64,000 nt of DNA from CAMLOF01 sp041913045. Its GTDB lineage: Bacteria > Pseudomonadota > Gammaproteobacteria > Burkholderiales > Burkholderiaceae_C. Positions 1 through 8,753 of the stretch are shown piece after piece. Each line of letters opens with the position of its first letter. Position 1 is the first letter of the stretch. Made by a program: the position numbers and the translations under genes. The notes beneath the pieces were generated by a model. The model was not told the DNA's origin. It saw only the letters and a list, made by a program, of their open reading frames with translations, and ran no database searches. The DNA lies in NCBI GenBank assembly GCA_041913045.1, contig JAYSGB010000003.1, positions 62,001 through 126,000 on the forward strand, in the 5' to 3' direction.

Positions 1-2
1 TG

Positions 3-809
3 CTGGCCATGCCTTTGCGGGCGGGCAACGGGCGCATGGTGCCCCTGTCGGAACTGGTGACGGTGGAACGCGGCGTGATCGACCAGCCGCACTTCACCAA
101 AAACCTGCTGCCCGTGACCTACGTGCTGGGCGATATGGCAGGCAAGACCGATTCGCCGCTGTACGGGCTGTTCGGCATACGCGGCCAGCTAGACAAGGCC
201 AGCCTGCCCAACACCGGCGAACTGGGTGAATACTGGATTCGCCAGCCCAGCGACCCCTACCGCCAGTACGCCATCAAGTGGGACGGCGAATGGCAGATCA
301 CCTACGAGACCTTCCGCGACATGGGCGCCGCCTACGCCGTGGGCCTCATCCTGATCTACCTGCTGGTGGTGGCGCAGTTCGGCAGCTACCTCACGCCGCT
401 GATCATCATGGCGCCCATCCCGCTGACCATCATCGGCGTGATGCCGGGCCACGCGCTGCTGGGAGCGCAGTACACGGCCACCAGCATGATCGGCATGATC
501 GCGCTGGCGGGCATCATCGTGCGCAACTCCATCCTGTTGGTGGACTTCATCGAGCTGGAAACCGCGCGCGGCCTGGCCTTTGCCGATGCGGTGGTGCAGT
601 CTGCCGCCGTGCGTGCGCAGCCCATCGCGCTGACGGGCATCGCTGCCATGATGGGTGCCTTCTTCATCCTGGACGACCCGATCTTCAACGGCCTGGCCGT
701 GTCGCTGATCTTCGGCATTGCCGTGTCCACGCTATTGACGCTGGTGGTGATTCCGGTGCTGTATTACGCGGTGTACCGCAAGAAGCACCCCGCATCAGCC
801 GCTGCCTGA
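3..809 (+). CDS. RND efflux transporter permease, C-terminal part (cut by window edge)
   Basis: The visible 268 residues are the C-terminal end of an inner-membrane RND-family (AcrB/HME-like) proton-driven export pump; the gene begins before the window. The visible part opens with periplasmic sequence (MVPLSELVTVERG), then shows the last membrane helices, including the stretch rich in G, I and M (MIGMIALAGIIVRNSILLVDF) and the final helix before a short basic tail. Such pumps work with a periplasmic adaptor and an outer-membrane channel, neither of which is in view. A DUF2892 gene follows after 47 bases on the same strand and may be co-transcribed. The substrate cannot be told from this fragment. 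Confidence 0.9.
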   Translation: MAMPLRAGNGRMVPLSELVTVERGVIDQPHFTKNLLPVTYVLGDMAGKTDSPLYGLFGIRGQLDKASLPNTGELGEYWIRQPSDPYRQYAIKWDGEWQITYETFRDMGAAYAVGLILIYLLVVAQFGSYLTPLIIMAPIPLTIIGVMPGHALLGAQYTATSMIGMIALAGIIVRNSILLVDFIELETARGLAFADAVVQSAAVRAQPIALTGIAAMMGAFFILDDPIFNGLAVSLIFGIAVSTLLTLVVIPVLYYAVYRKKHPASAAA

Positions 810-856
810 ATGGATTTGTTTTCCCAACCCGTGTTTTTCCTCAAAGGAGTTTTGCC

Positions 857-1084
857 ATGAACGTCGAGCGTTATATCCGCGTGATTGCCGGTCTTTTCGT
901 GTTCGTGTCGGTGGCGCTGGGCGCGCCCGCCAGCCCGCTGTTCATGAGCCAGTGGTTCCTGGCCTTCACGGCCTTCGTGGGCTTGAACCTGTTCCAGTTC
1001 GGTTTCACCAACTTCTGCCCGCTGGCTATCATCCTGAGGAAGCTGGGCGTGCCTGAGGGCGCAATGCCCTGCAAGTCCTGCTGA
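857..1084 (+). CDS. DUF2892 (YgaP-type) small inner-membrane protein
   Basis: A 75-residue protein with two hydrophobic segments, roughly residues 8-25 and 30-50. The pattern MNVERYIR...GLNLFQFGFTNFCPL matches DUF2892, the membrane module also found at the end of YgaP rhodaneses. The start at 857 is chosen because AAAGGAG lies 7 bases upstream; a longer reading frame extends upstream, but it only shadows the RND gene. The FCPL cysteine and the C-terminal CKSC pair could bind thiol or metal, which is inference. It sits between the RND pump and a SLAC1-type transporter, all on the plus strand with short gaps, so the three probably form one operon. Confidence 0.8.
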   Translation: MNVERYIRVIAGLFVFVSVALGAPASPLFMSQWFLAFTAFVGLNLFQFGFTNFCPLAIILRKLGVPEGAMPCKSC

Positions 1085-1104
1085 CCCCCTCCTCCTTCGC
1101 GACC

Positions 1105-2130
1105 ATGGCCACATCATCTGCCACCCCCTTGAAGTTTTTGATGCCCGGTTGGTTCTCGCTGGTGATGGGGTTGTGCGGGCTGGCTCTGGCGTGGCGCGCA
1201 GGGGAAGCAGCGCTGGGAGAGATGGCCACGGGCGCGGCCCTGGTGCTCAGCGGTGTGGCGCTGCTGGTGTTTCTGGTGCTGGCGGCAGCTTCCCTGCTGC
1301 GCTGGCAACGTTACCCACAGGCGCTGGAAGAGGACTTGAAGCACCCGGTACGCCATGCCTTCGTGGCCACGGTGCCGGTGTCTTTGCTGCTGCTGGCCAC
1401 CTGCGGGCATGCGCTGGGGCTGCAAGGCGCGGTTCTGCAGACCATTTGGTGGGCGGGCAGCCTGCTGCAGTTGTGGGCCACGCTGTGGGTGCTGGGCCGC
1501 TGGCTGGCGCCCATGCCCAATGCGGGCACTTCGGCACAGGCCGGGGCTTTGTGGCCGGGCGTCACGCCCGTGCTGTTCATTCCGGTGGTGGGCAATGTCG
1601 TCGCGCCGCTGGCAGGCGTGGGGTTGGGGCACGAAGTGTGGTCTGCAGCCCAATTGGGCATAGGTGTGCTGTTCTGGCCGTTGGTGCTGGTGCTGGTGCT
1701 CACGCGGCGGCTGGCCCACAGCCCCTTGCCGGAACGCCTGTTGCCCACCTGGTTCATTACCGTGGCGCCACCCGCCGTGATTGGTTTGGGCATGCTGCAA
1801 TTCCAGGCCCCGGCCTGGGTGGCTCAAGGCTTTTGGGGCGTGGCGCTGTTCAACCTGCTGTGGGTGGGTGCCCAGGCCAAACGCATGGCGGGGCAACCGT
1901 TCGGCGTCGCTTTCTGGGCGCTCTCGTTCCCCTTGGCCGCCTTTACCGCGCTCACACTTCGGCTCGCGGCGCTGCACAAGCTGTCTGCCATGCAGACAGC
2001 GGGCATGCTGATGCTGGCCGTCACTTCGCTGGTGGTCGTCGGGCTCGTGCTGGCCACGGTACGCGGCTTGCGCAACGGTAGCCTGCTGGCCCCGGAGCCG
2101 GTAGCCAACATCATTCCGGCGTCGTCCTGA
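1105..2130 (+). CDS. SLAC1/TDT-family (TehA-like) anion channel or transporter
   Basis: A 341-residue integral membrane protein with about ten hydrophobic helices and almost no soluble domain. Opening with PGWFSLVMG and carrying repeated aromatic and proline positions in the helices, it fits the SLAC1 / tellurite-resistance / dicarboxylate (TDT) family, whose members form trimeric anion-conducting pores. It starts 20 bases after the DUF2892 stop. The conducted ion (nitrate, chloride, sulfite or an organic acid) cannot be assigned from sequence alone. Family placement is by pattern recognition, without a database search. Confidence 0.75.
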   Translation: MATSSATPLKFLMPGWFSLVMGLCGLALAWRAGEAALGEMATGAALVLSGVALLVFLVLAAASLLRWQRYPQALEEDLKHPVRHAFVATVPVSLLLLATCGHALGLQGAVLQTIWWAGSLLQLWATLWVLGRWLAPMPNAGTSAQAGALWPGVTPVLFIPVVGNVVAPLAGVGLGHEVWSAAQLGIGVLFWPLVLVLVLTRRLAHSPLPERLLPTWFITVAPPAVIGLGMLQFQAPAWVAQGFWGVALFNLLWVGAQAKRMAGQPFGVAFWALSFPLAAFTALTLRLAALHKLSAMQTAGMLMLAVTSLVVVGLVLATVRGLRNGSLLAPEPVANIIPASS

Positions 2131-2181
2131 AGCAAAGCGGCCTGGCGTTCCAGTGGGACGGCTGCCCCAACGGCCCCAGTC

Positions 2182-3729
2182 TCAGCGCCCGGGCGAACAG
2201 TCTTTGAAACCGTAGCGCTCGCAGAACGGGCTTCCCCACAGCGGGAGCCAGCGAGGGTAGTCGTGGAACTGGCGCGCCACCTCGGCCAGCACCTGCTCGC
2301 GGTAAGGCTGATAGCGGAAGCCCTCGCCTTGCAGCACGTAGTAGGTCACGCCCTTCACGTCAAAGGTGCGCACGCTCACCCGCTCAAAGTAGGCCTGGTG
2401 CGCCTCGGGCTGCACCGGGTCGCGGAAGTACACGTGCACCGTCTTGCCCTCCCACTCCCGGAAGTCGACCAGCTGGTCGTCCTGGCGGGCGTGGTGGCGG
2501 CCCAGGCCGTACACCGGCACGTAGCTGCCATGGAAATATGACAGGATGGCCGCTGGGCTGTAGGCGTAGGCCATCAGGCGCCCGCCTTCGGGCAAGCCCT
2601 TTTCCAGCGCCTGGACGATGGCCGGGGTTTCGCGCAGGAACACGGCTTTTTCATACAGCTTGCTGGTTTGCCACCATGCCAGCGGCACCCAGGCAATGGC
2701 CACCACGGCCAGCAGGTGTGGCACAGACAAGGCCAACGTCCAGCGCCAGGCGCGGCGCAGCTGCCCCGGCTGCAGGCGCATGGCGGCCCACAACACGAAC
2801 AGCGGCACGAAACCCAGCACCCAGTGCAGCCCGATGCTGCGGCGCATGGCCAGCAGGGCGAACACGGCCATGGGGAACAGCCACAGCACCGCTGCCACAC
2901 GCCCCATGGGCAGCGAACGCCCACGCGCGGCCCACCCCTGCCACAACAGCCAAGGGGTGAACAGGTACAACGCCATGCCCACATACACCGCAAAGGTCTG
3001 CCACTGCCAGTGGCTGCCTTCGTTGCGGTTGTAGAAGTTGAACATGATGTTCGGCCAACCGTGCGTAGCGTTGAAGTACAGGTTCAACGCGATGGACGGT
3101 GCGGCGAACAGGAACATCCAGGGCAGTGCCCACCAGCGGTCGCGCCGCCAACCCAGCACGTAGAACGCATAGGCCAGCCCCAGCAAGGCGGCAAAGTATT
3201 TGGACAGGAACGCCAAGCCCACGAACAGGCCCGCCATTGCGTACCAACCCGCGCGGCCACCCGAAGCCTCGGCCCGCAGAAAGCACCAGGCCGACACGGC
3301 CATGAAGAACACCAACGGGGTGTCTGTGGTGACGAGCACGAACAGCCAGGACCACGGCATGGCCAGGTACACCGCTCCCGCCCACCAGGCCACGGCCTCT
3401 CTATCCGTTGGCAGGAAGCGGCGCACCAGGTCCACCACCCCCAGGGCGATGAAGCTGGTGACCAGCAACGTGGCCGAGCGCAGGGCCAGCGGGTGTTCGC
3501 TGATCTGCCGCAGGGCAGCCAGCCACCAGCCGATCATGGGCGGGTGGTCGGAATACCCCAGCGCCGGGTATACGCCCCACTGGTAGAAGAAAGCCTCGTC
3601 CCCCGTCATGGGGAAGCCCGCCGCCAGCACCACCTTGAGCGCCAGGGCGCCCCAGAACGTGAGCCAGAACACGCGGCGGGCCCGTGCCGCCTCGAAACCG
3701 CCAGACATGGGCGCAAAGGAAGGGTTCAT
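2182..3729 (-). CDS. GT39/ArnT-like polyprenyl-phosphate-dependent glycosyltransferase
   Basis: A 515-residue protein with about ten or more membrane helices. The first periplasmic loop carries the acidic motif GDEAFFYQW (around residue 45) followed by DHPPMIGWW, typical of PMT/ArnT (GT39/GT83) enzymes that take a sugar from a polyprenyl-phosphate carrier and attach it to an acceptor on the periplasmic side. The start is the ATG at 3729; the codon two positions upstream is TTG. It is last in an operon with an EamA-type flippase subunit and a HAD-UbiA enzyme, which together could make, flip and use a lipid-linked pentose. The acceptor is unknown. Confidence 0.8.
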   Translation of the reverse strand: MNPSFAPMSGGFEAARARRVFWLTFWGALALKVVLAAGFPMTGDEAFFYQWGVYPALGYSDHPPMIGWWLAALRQISEHPLALRSATLLVTSFIALGVVDLVRRFLPTDREAVAWWAGAVYLAMPWSWLFVLVTTDTPLVFFMAVSAWCFLRAEASGGRAGWYAMAGLFVGLAFLSKYFAALLGLAYAFYVLGWRRDRWWALPWMFLFAAPSIALNLYFNATHGWPNIMFNFYNRNEGSHWQWQTFAVYVGMALYLFTPWLLWQGWAARGRSLPMGRVAAVLWLFPMAVFALLAMRRSIGLHWVLGFVPLFVLWAAMRLQPGQLRRAWRWTLALSVPHLLAVVAIAWVPLAWWQTSKLYEKAVFLRETPAIVQALEKGLPEGGRLMAYAYSPAAILSYFHGSYVPVYGLGRHHARQDDQLVDFREWEGKTVHVYFRDPVQPEAHQAYFERVSVRTFDVKGVTYYVLQGEGFRYQPYREQVLAEVARQFHDYPRWLPLWGSPFCERYGFKDCSPGR

Positions 3730-3757
3730 TCGCAAGGCTTTCGCGGCAATTTTGTCT

Positions 3758-4123
3758 TTATGCGTCAGCGGCCATCAGCAGCACACCCGCCACGATCAGC
3801 AAGGCGCCACCCGCGCGCTGCCACGACCAGGGTTCGCCCAGCCACAGCACGCCTGCGGCCATGGTGAGCACGAAGCCCAGGCTGACGAGCGGGTAGGCCA
3901 GGCTCACGTCCAGGCGCGAAAGCACCCACAGCCAGGCCACGGCGCTCAGGCCGTACAGGCCCATGCCCGCCCATACCCAGGGGCTGGTGAGCGCGTGCAG
4001 GTAGGTGTTGCCCACGCCGTTGCCCGCTGGCGGGGCCATACCAACCTTCATGGCCAGTTGGGCCGCTGCCGACAGCGTGACGCACAGCACCGCGAGCGCC
4101 AGGGGAAGGAATTTGCCAGTCAT
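3758..4123 (-). CDS. EamA/SMR-type small membrane protein, likely lipid-linked sugar flippase subunit
   Basis: A 121-residue protein with four predicted membrane helices and short loops, resembling one half of a DMT transporter and similar in size and pattern to ArnE/ArnF flippase subunits. The residues LAMKVGM and the C-terminal GEPWSWQRAGGALLIVAGV are typical of the EamA/SMR fold. The start at 4123 has GGAG about eight bases upstream; the longer frame further upstream overlaps the UbiA gene and is a shadow. It lies 25 bases after the HAD-UbiA gene and 28 bases before the glycosyltransferase. I infer that it moves the lipid-linked sugar across the inner membrane. Confidence 0.75.
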   Translation of the reverse strand: MTGKFLPLALAVLCVTLSAAAQLAMKVGMAPPAGNGVGNTYLHALTSPWVWAGMGLYGLSAVAWLWVLSRLDVSLAYPLVSLGFVLTMAAGVLWLGEPWSWQRAGGALLIVAGVLLMAADA

Positions 4124-4148
4124 GTGCAGGTCTCCACTCACACGTTCG

Positions 4149-5654
4149 TCAGATGCCCCAGGTGGCCAGCGCACCCAGCACACCCATGCCCGCCAGCGTC
4201 CACCAGCTGAAGCGGTCGTGCAGGGCGAATTGCAGCGGGTCTTCGCCGTGCAGTTCGCGCCGCCCGGTCTTGAGCCAGATGCGCATGATCCACCACAGCA
4301 GCAGCGGCGCCACGCCCCAGAGCCATTCGGGCTGTGCATAGAGTTCGCGGCCGTTCTGGCTGTCTATATAGAGCGCCAGCACCATCACCGTTAGAAACCC
4401 GCTGGACACACCCATGGCGCGCAGGCCGGGCAGATCGTCCTGGTGGTAGCCACGCCCCCGCGCCTGGGTGGACCCGGCATCCAGCAACACCTCTTCCAGT
4501 TCGGCGCAGCGCTTGACCAGCGCCAGCCCCAGGAACAAAAAGAGCGAAATGGCCAGCAGCCAGTTGGAAGGCTCCACCCCCGCCGCCATGGCGCCAGCCA
4601 CCAGGCGCAAGGTGTACAGGCCTGAGAGGACCAGCACGTCCAGCAGCGCCACCCGTTTGAGGTGGAAGGAATAGGCCAGCGTGACCGCGGTGTACAGCGC
4701 CAGCACCGCCAGGAAAGACGGCGCCACCCACCAAGCCAACGCAAGCGCGGCAGGCAGCAGCACAGCCACCACCAGCACCGCAGGCGCAATGCCAATGCGC
4801 GCCGCTGCCAGGGGGCGGTGCCGCTTGTGGGCGTGGCGCCGGTCGTTGGGCAGGTCGAGCAGGTCGTTGATGAGGTAGGTGGCCGAGGCGCACAGGCCGA
4901 AGGCCACGAAGGCCCAAGCGGCCTGCACCCAGGCGGTGAAGTCCCACAGGTGGGCGGCCAGCAGGGGCACGAACAGCAGCGCGTTCTTTGCCCATTGCTT
5001 CAAGCGAATGGCCTTGAGCCAATGGCGCAGGGTGACCGGGTCACTCCCGAAAACCTGGGCCTGCGGGTGGTGTTTGCGCAGCTCGCTCAGCACGGCTGAT
5101 GGGGCGTCCACCGCCACGGCGGCGCTGGCCCCGGCCCACACGGGCAGGTCGTCGCGGCTGTTGCCTGCGTAGGCGTAGTGCTGGTGACCTGCGGCACGCG
5201 CGTGCTGCTCAATGGCCTCGCGCTTGTGGCTGCGGCTCAGGTTCACCCCGCCGCCAGCCTGGTTGCTGGCCAGCACGGCATCAAAAATGCCCAGGTGGTT
5301 TGCCACGGCGTGGGCAATTCGCTCGTCGGCGGCCGTGGCCAACACCAGCGTTCGCCCCGCCGTGTGCTCGGCCCGCAGCCAAGCCAGAAAGGGGCCGTGG
5401 TAGGGCAAGCAGTCCGGGGCCGGGCACACGTGCTCGGCCACCCGACGCTTGAATGCCGCCTTGCCACCCAGCAGCCACCAGATCATGCGGAACAAGAACC
5501 ACGGGCTCAAGCGCAACAGCAGCAGCATCGACTCGTGCAAGGTGTCCGAACGAACCACCGTGCCGTCCAGATCCACGTACAGCGGCATGCCCGAAGGCTG
5601 GCCACCGCCACGGGGCGGGGGGGAGGACGGGGCGTTCGGTCGTTGAGCGGTCAT
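4149..5654 (-). CDS. HAD phosphatase-UbiA prenyltransferase fusion (DPPR-synthase-like)
   Basis: A 501-residue two-domain protein. Residues about 23-200 are a HAD-type hydrolase with the nucleophile motif DLDGT (Asp28 and Asp30). Residues about 215-500 are a UbiA-type membrane prenyltransferase with the metal/diphosphate motif NDLLDLPNDRRH, followed by KRHRPLA, and a second motif YSFHLKRVALLD. These resemble decaprenyl-phosphate 5-phosphoribosyltransferase rather than the ubiquinone enzymes. A linked HAD domain would be suited to removing the 5-phosphate from the product, giving polyprenyl-phosphoryl ribose; that coupling is inference. The start at 5654 is the ATG just before the conserved region; a longer upstream frame crosses the neighbouring promoter. 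First gene of the operon with the EamA protein and glycosyltransferase. Confidence 0.8.
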   Translation of the reverse strand: MTAQRPNAPSSPPPRGGGQPSGMPLYVDLDGTVVRSDTLHESMLLLLRLSPWFLFRMIWWLLGGKAAFKRRVAEHVCPAPDCLPYHGPFLAWLRAEHTAGRTLVLATAADERIAHAVANHLGIFDAVLASNQAGGGVNLSRSHKREAIEQHARAAGHQHYAYAGNSRDDLPVWAGASAAVAVDAPSAVLSELRKHHPQAQVFGSDPVTLRHWLKAIRLKQWAKNALLFVPLLAAHLWDFTAWVQAAWAFVAFGLCASATYLINDLLDLPNDRRHAHKRHRPLAAARIGIAPAVLVVAVLLPAALALAWWVAPSFLAVLALYTAVTLAYSFHLKRVALLDVLVLSGLYTLRLVAGAMAAGVEPSNWLLAISLFLFLGLALVKRCAELEEVLLDAGSTQARGRGYHQDDLPGLRAMGVSSGFLTVMVLALYIDSQNGRELYAQPEWLWGVAPLLLWWIMRIWLKTGRRELHGEDPLQFALHDRFSWWTLAGMGVLGALATWGI

Positions 5655-5753
5655 GGGCAGCAGCGTGGATATGCGGGCGATTGTAGGCAGGCCGCCCCCG
5701 CTAGGCTGTACGATAGTTGCTTGCACCCCAAGTGGAGCGGAGGAAACCCACGC

Positions 5754-6746
5754 ATGACCCAAGCAACGCCTGCCACGCAGGTTCACGTCCGGCTGCTGGC
5801 CAATCGCCAGGGCAAGCTGGGCGCACTGATGTGGAGCACGTCTGAACCACAAGCCCTGCCAGCCTGGCTGGGGCAGGACAGCGTGCGCGATCTGGCGCGC
5901 CAGCTGCCTTGTCTGTGGGATGCAGCTTCCGTGGCCCGCTGGCCCGAGAACGTTCAAGAGGCTCTTGCCCAGTCGGGCATGCAGGCGGTCGACCCGGCTA
6001 CCGTAGCCGAATGCGCGTCGGCTTTCAGCTTACCCCCCGGCAAGGAATGGGCTGGCGGGGACTGGTACTTGCAGCCGCCCGGCAAGCCGTCTTCGGCCCA
6101 GGCGGCTTCGCGCACCCACGCCATGCGGCTGGTGCAGCTTGTGGCGGCCGAGGCCGAGACCCACGAGATCGAAGAGGTCTTCCGCCACGATGCCACGCTG
6201 TCTTACCAGCTTCTGCGTTTGGTGAACTCCGCAGGCATGAGCACGGGGCGCGTTGTCACCAGCTTTGCGCAGGCCATATTGATCCTGGGGCGCCAGCAGC
6301 TGCGGCGCTGGGTGAACCTGCTGCTCTTTGCTGCGCGCGACGACGACCCGCGCAGTGCCATGCTCATGGCCCACGTGACGCTTCGGGCCCGAGGCATGGA
6401 ACTGCTGGCCCATGAGGCAGGCCTCGATCGTTCTCAGCAGGACCAAGCCTTCATGGCGGGCATGTTCTCCATGCTGGGCGTGCTGTTCGGCCAGCCACTG
6501 GCCCAGGTCATACAGCCCCTGAACCTGACGGACGAGTTACGGCAGGCCCTGGTAGAACAGACAGGGGAGTTGGGCGAGCTGCTGCGAGCGTGGCAGGCGG
6601 TGGAGGCGCCCGACGCGGCTGCGCTGGAAGAGGCCCTGGCGCCGCTTGGCGTTCAGGCGTCGGCCTGCAACGAACTGCTACCGCAGGCCTGTGCTTGGAT
6701 GCTCAGCGTTGCTGAGGGAGACGACGGCCATGGCGGCAACCGCTGA
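5754..6746 (+). CDS. HDOD-domain signalling protein
   Basis: A 330-residue cytoplasmic protein. The middle (about residues 120-300) matches the HDOD domain, a non-catalytic relative of HD hydrolases: DATLSYQLLRLVNSAG, then FAQAILILGRQQLRRWVNLLLF and FMAGMFSMLGVLFG. The first 110 residues show no clear motif; HDOD proteins often carry a degenerate EAL domain there. The start at 5754 follows GGAGG by 10 bases. The 3' end overlaps the start of a PAS-GGDEF-EAL gene by 17 bases, suggesting translational coupling and a shared c-di-GMP-related role. Confidence 0.85.
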   Translation: MTQATPATQVHVRLLANRQGKLGALMWSTSEPQALPAWLGQDSVRDLARQLPCLWDAASVARWPENVQEALAQSGMQAVDPATVAECASAFSLPPGKEWAGGDWYLQPPGKPSSAQAASRTHAMRLVQLVAAEAETHEIEEVFRHDATLSYQLLRLVNSAGMSTGRVVTSFAQAILILGRQQLRRWVNLLLFAARDDDPRSAMLMAHVTLRARGMELLAHEAGLDRSQQDQAFMAGMFSMLGVLFGQPLAQVIQPLNLTDELRQALVEQTGELGELLRAWQAVEAPDAAALEEALAPLGVQASACNELLPQACAWMLSVAEGDDGHGGNR

Positions 6747-8748
6747 GGCGCCCACCGTCACCCTGGATCTGGCTGGGTACGTTACCGGCTGGAACGAAGC
6801 TGCCACCCGACTTTTTGGCTTCGACGCCGAGGAGACCATTGGACGCCACATGCTTTTCCTGGCCGATGGCGAAGACGGCGATCTGGCCGAACTCGCCCCA
6901 TGGACCCCGGGCCAGGACTCAATTGCGCTTAACGTTTGCAGACGCAACAAACAGGGTGAACGCGTAGCGGCCAGGTTGACGGTGCAATTGCAACGCGATG
7001 CGGACGGTGAACCGCAGAGCCTTGCAGCCACATACGCCCCCCTGCCCGCCGAACCCAGCGCCGACGAAAAACTGCGTCTGTACGTCAGCATCATTGAAGG
7101 CAGCCACCAGGGCGTGATGGTGACTGACGCCAGCGACCATATCGTGATGGTCAACCCGGCTTTCACGCGCATCACCGGCTACACCTCCGAAGAAGCCATT
7201 GGCCAGACGCCAGACATCTTGCGTTCGGGCAAGCATGGCTTGGACTTTCGCGCAGAGGTGCGTGCCGCCATGAAAGGCGCCGGTCTGTGGCTTGGCGAAA
7301 TCCTGGGCAGACGCAAGAACGGGGAAATTTTTCCGCAATCGGTATGCATCAGCACCGTGCGCGACGACAAGGGCGAAGTCACGCACGCTTTCTCGATCTT
7401 TTCCGACATCAGCGCCCACAAGGAAACTGAAGCACGCCTGCAGCGCCTGGCGAACTTTGACAGCATCACTGGCCTGCCCAACCGGCTGTTGCTGAACCAG
7501 TTGCTGGAACAGAACCTGAACCAGGCCCGGCGCAGCCGGGAGGTGGTGGGTGTGCTGGTAGTGCAGTTGCAACGCCTGGGCGAGGTGTATGACACCCTGG
7601 GCCACGAAACCGGCGACGAATTGGTGAGCCAGGCGGCCAGCCGCCTGCAGAGCGCGCTGCGCGAGCAAGACATACTTTCCCGTTTGGGGCACGACAAGCT
7701 GGGCGTGGTGCTGCCCAGCCTGCGCAAGCGCGAACACGCTGGCCTGGTGGCGCAAAAGCTGCTGGCACAACTGCGCCCGGCCATATCGGCGGCGGGGCAC
7801 GACGTGCACTGCGTGGCCAGCATCGGCATTGCCGTTTTCCCGGACAACGGGGACGAGCCCGCAGCCCTGTTGCGCTGCGCCGAAGTGGCCAACACCCGGG
7901 GCCTGGAACAGTCCAACGGCGAACCCACCTACTTCAGCGAGGAAATGAACCAGAAGGCCAATGAGCGCTTCCGCGTCGAAAACGAACTGCGGCACGCCCT
8001 GGTCCATGGCGAACTCCTGCTTTACCACCAGCCCAAGGTCAGCCTGCGCAACGGCCGCATTGTTGGGGCCGAGGTACTGATGCGCTGGCAGCACCCACGC
8101 CATGGCCTCATGACACCGGGCAACTTTGTGCCCGTGGCCGAGGAAACCAACCTCATCCTGGAACTGGGCGAATGGGCGCTGCACGAAACCTGTCGCCAGA
8201 TACGGGACTGGCGTGAACGCGGCCTGCAGATGCCACCCCTGGCGGTGAACCTGTCGGCACGCCAGTTCGACAAGCAACTGCCCATACGCATAGACAAACT
8301 GCTGAGCGAACACGGTGTGCAGCCCCAGCAGCTGAAACTGGAAATCACCGAGAGCCTCATGGTGCGCGGCACCGACGATGTGGTGCCCATCATGAACGAA
8401 CTGGCCGCCATGGGGCTGGGCATTGCGCTGGACGACTTTGGCACGGGCTATTCCAGCCTGGCCTACCTGAAGAAATTCCCCATCACCACACTCAAGATCG
8501 ACCGATCCTTCGTGGTGGGCATTCCGGCGCAGAGCAATGACTGCGCGATTGCGCGCGCGATCGTCACCATGGGCCAGCAACTTCGCCAGGAGATCGTGGC
8601 CGAAGGTGTGGAAAGCCGCGAGCAGATGGCCTTTCTGCGGGCACTGGGTTGCGACCAGTTGCAAGGCTACCTGTTCAGCCCGCCCGTACCCGTGGCGCAT
8701 TACGAACAAATGGTGCGCGACGACGTGCGCCTTCAACTAGACATTTGA
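6730..8748 (+). CDS. PAS-PAS-GGDEF-EAL protein, probable c-di-GMP phosphodiesterase
   Basis: A 672-residue protein with a short N-terminal PAS-like segment (about 1-100), a clear PAS domain (about 115-235, GVMVTDASDHIVMVNPAFTRITGY), a GGDEF-like domain (about 240-400) and an EAL domain (about 420-660). The GGDEF signature is degenerate (GHDKL), so cyclase activity is unlikely. The EAL domain keeps its main elements: EVL in place of EAL, NLSARQF, EITES, DDFGTGYSS and VAEGVE, so it probably hydrolyses c-di-GMP. There is no membrane segment; the signal is likely cytoplasmic. The start ATG at 6730 lies inside the end of the HDOD gene, implying coupling. Confidence 0.88.
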   Translation: MAATAEAPTVTLDLAGYVTGWNEAATRLFGFDAEETIGRHMLFLADGEDGDLAELAPWTPGQDSIALNVCRRNKQGERVAARLTVQLQRDADGEPQSLAATYAPLPAEPSADEKLRLYVSIIEGSHQGVMVTDASDHIVMVNPAFTRITGYTSEEAIGQTPDILRSGKHGLDFRAEVRAAMKGAGLWLGEILGRRKNGEIFPQSVCISTVRDDKGEVTHAFSIFSDISAHKETEARLQRLANFDSITGLPNRLLLNQLLEQNLNQARRSREVVGVLVVQLQRLGEVYDTLGHETGDELVSQAASRLQSALREQDILSRLGHDKLGVVLPSLRKREHAGLVAQKLLAQLRPAISAAGHDVHCVASIGIAVFPDNGDEPAALLRCAEVANTRGLEQSNGEPTYFSEEMNQKANERFRVENELRHALVHGELLLYHQPKVSLRNGRIVGAEVLMRWQHPRHGLMTPGNFVPVAEETNLILELGEWALHETCRQIRDWRERGLQMPPLAVNLSARQFDKQLPIRIDKLLSEHGVQPQQLKLEITESLMVRGTDDVVPIMNELAAMGLGIALDDFGTGYSSLAYLKKFPITTLKIDRSFVVGIPAQSNDCAIARAIVTMGQQLRQEIVAEGVESREQMAFLRALGCDQLQGYLFSPPVPVAHYEQMVRDDVRLQLDI

Positions 8749-8753
8749 ACCCG

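Noticed and set aside
4123..4339. Upstream extension of the small EamA-type gene to 193 residues
   Set aside because: The extra part overlaps the UbiA gene, is arginine/cysteine-rich out-of-frame sequence, and the ATG at 4123 has a good ribosome-binding site.
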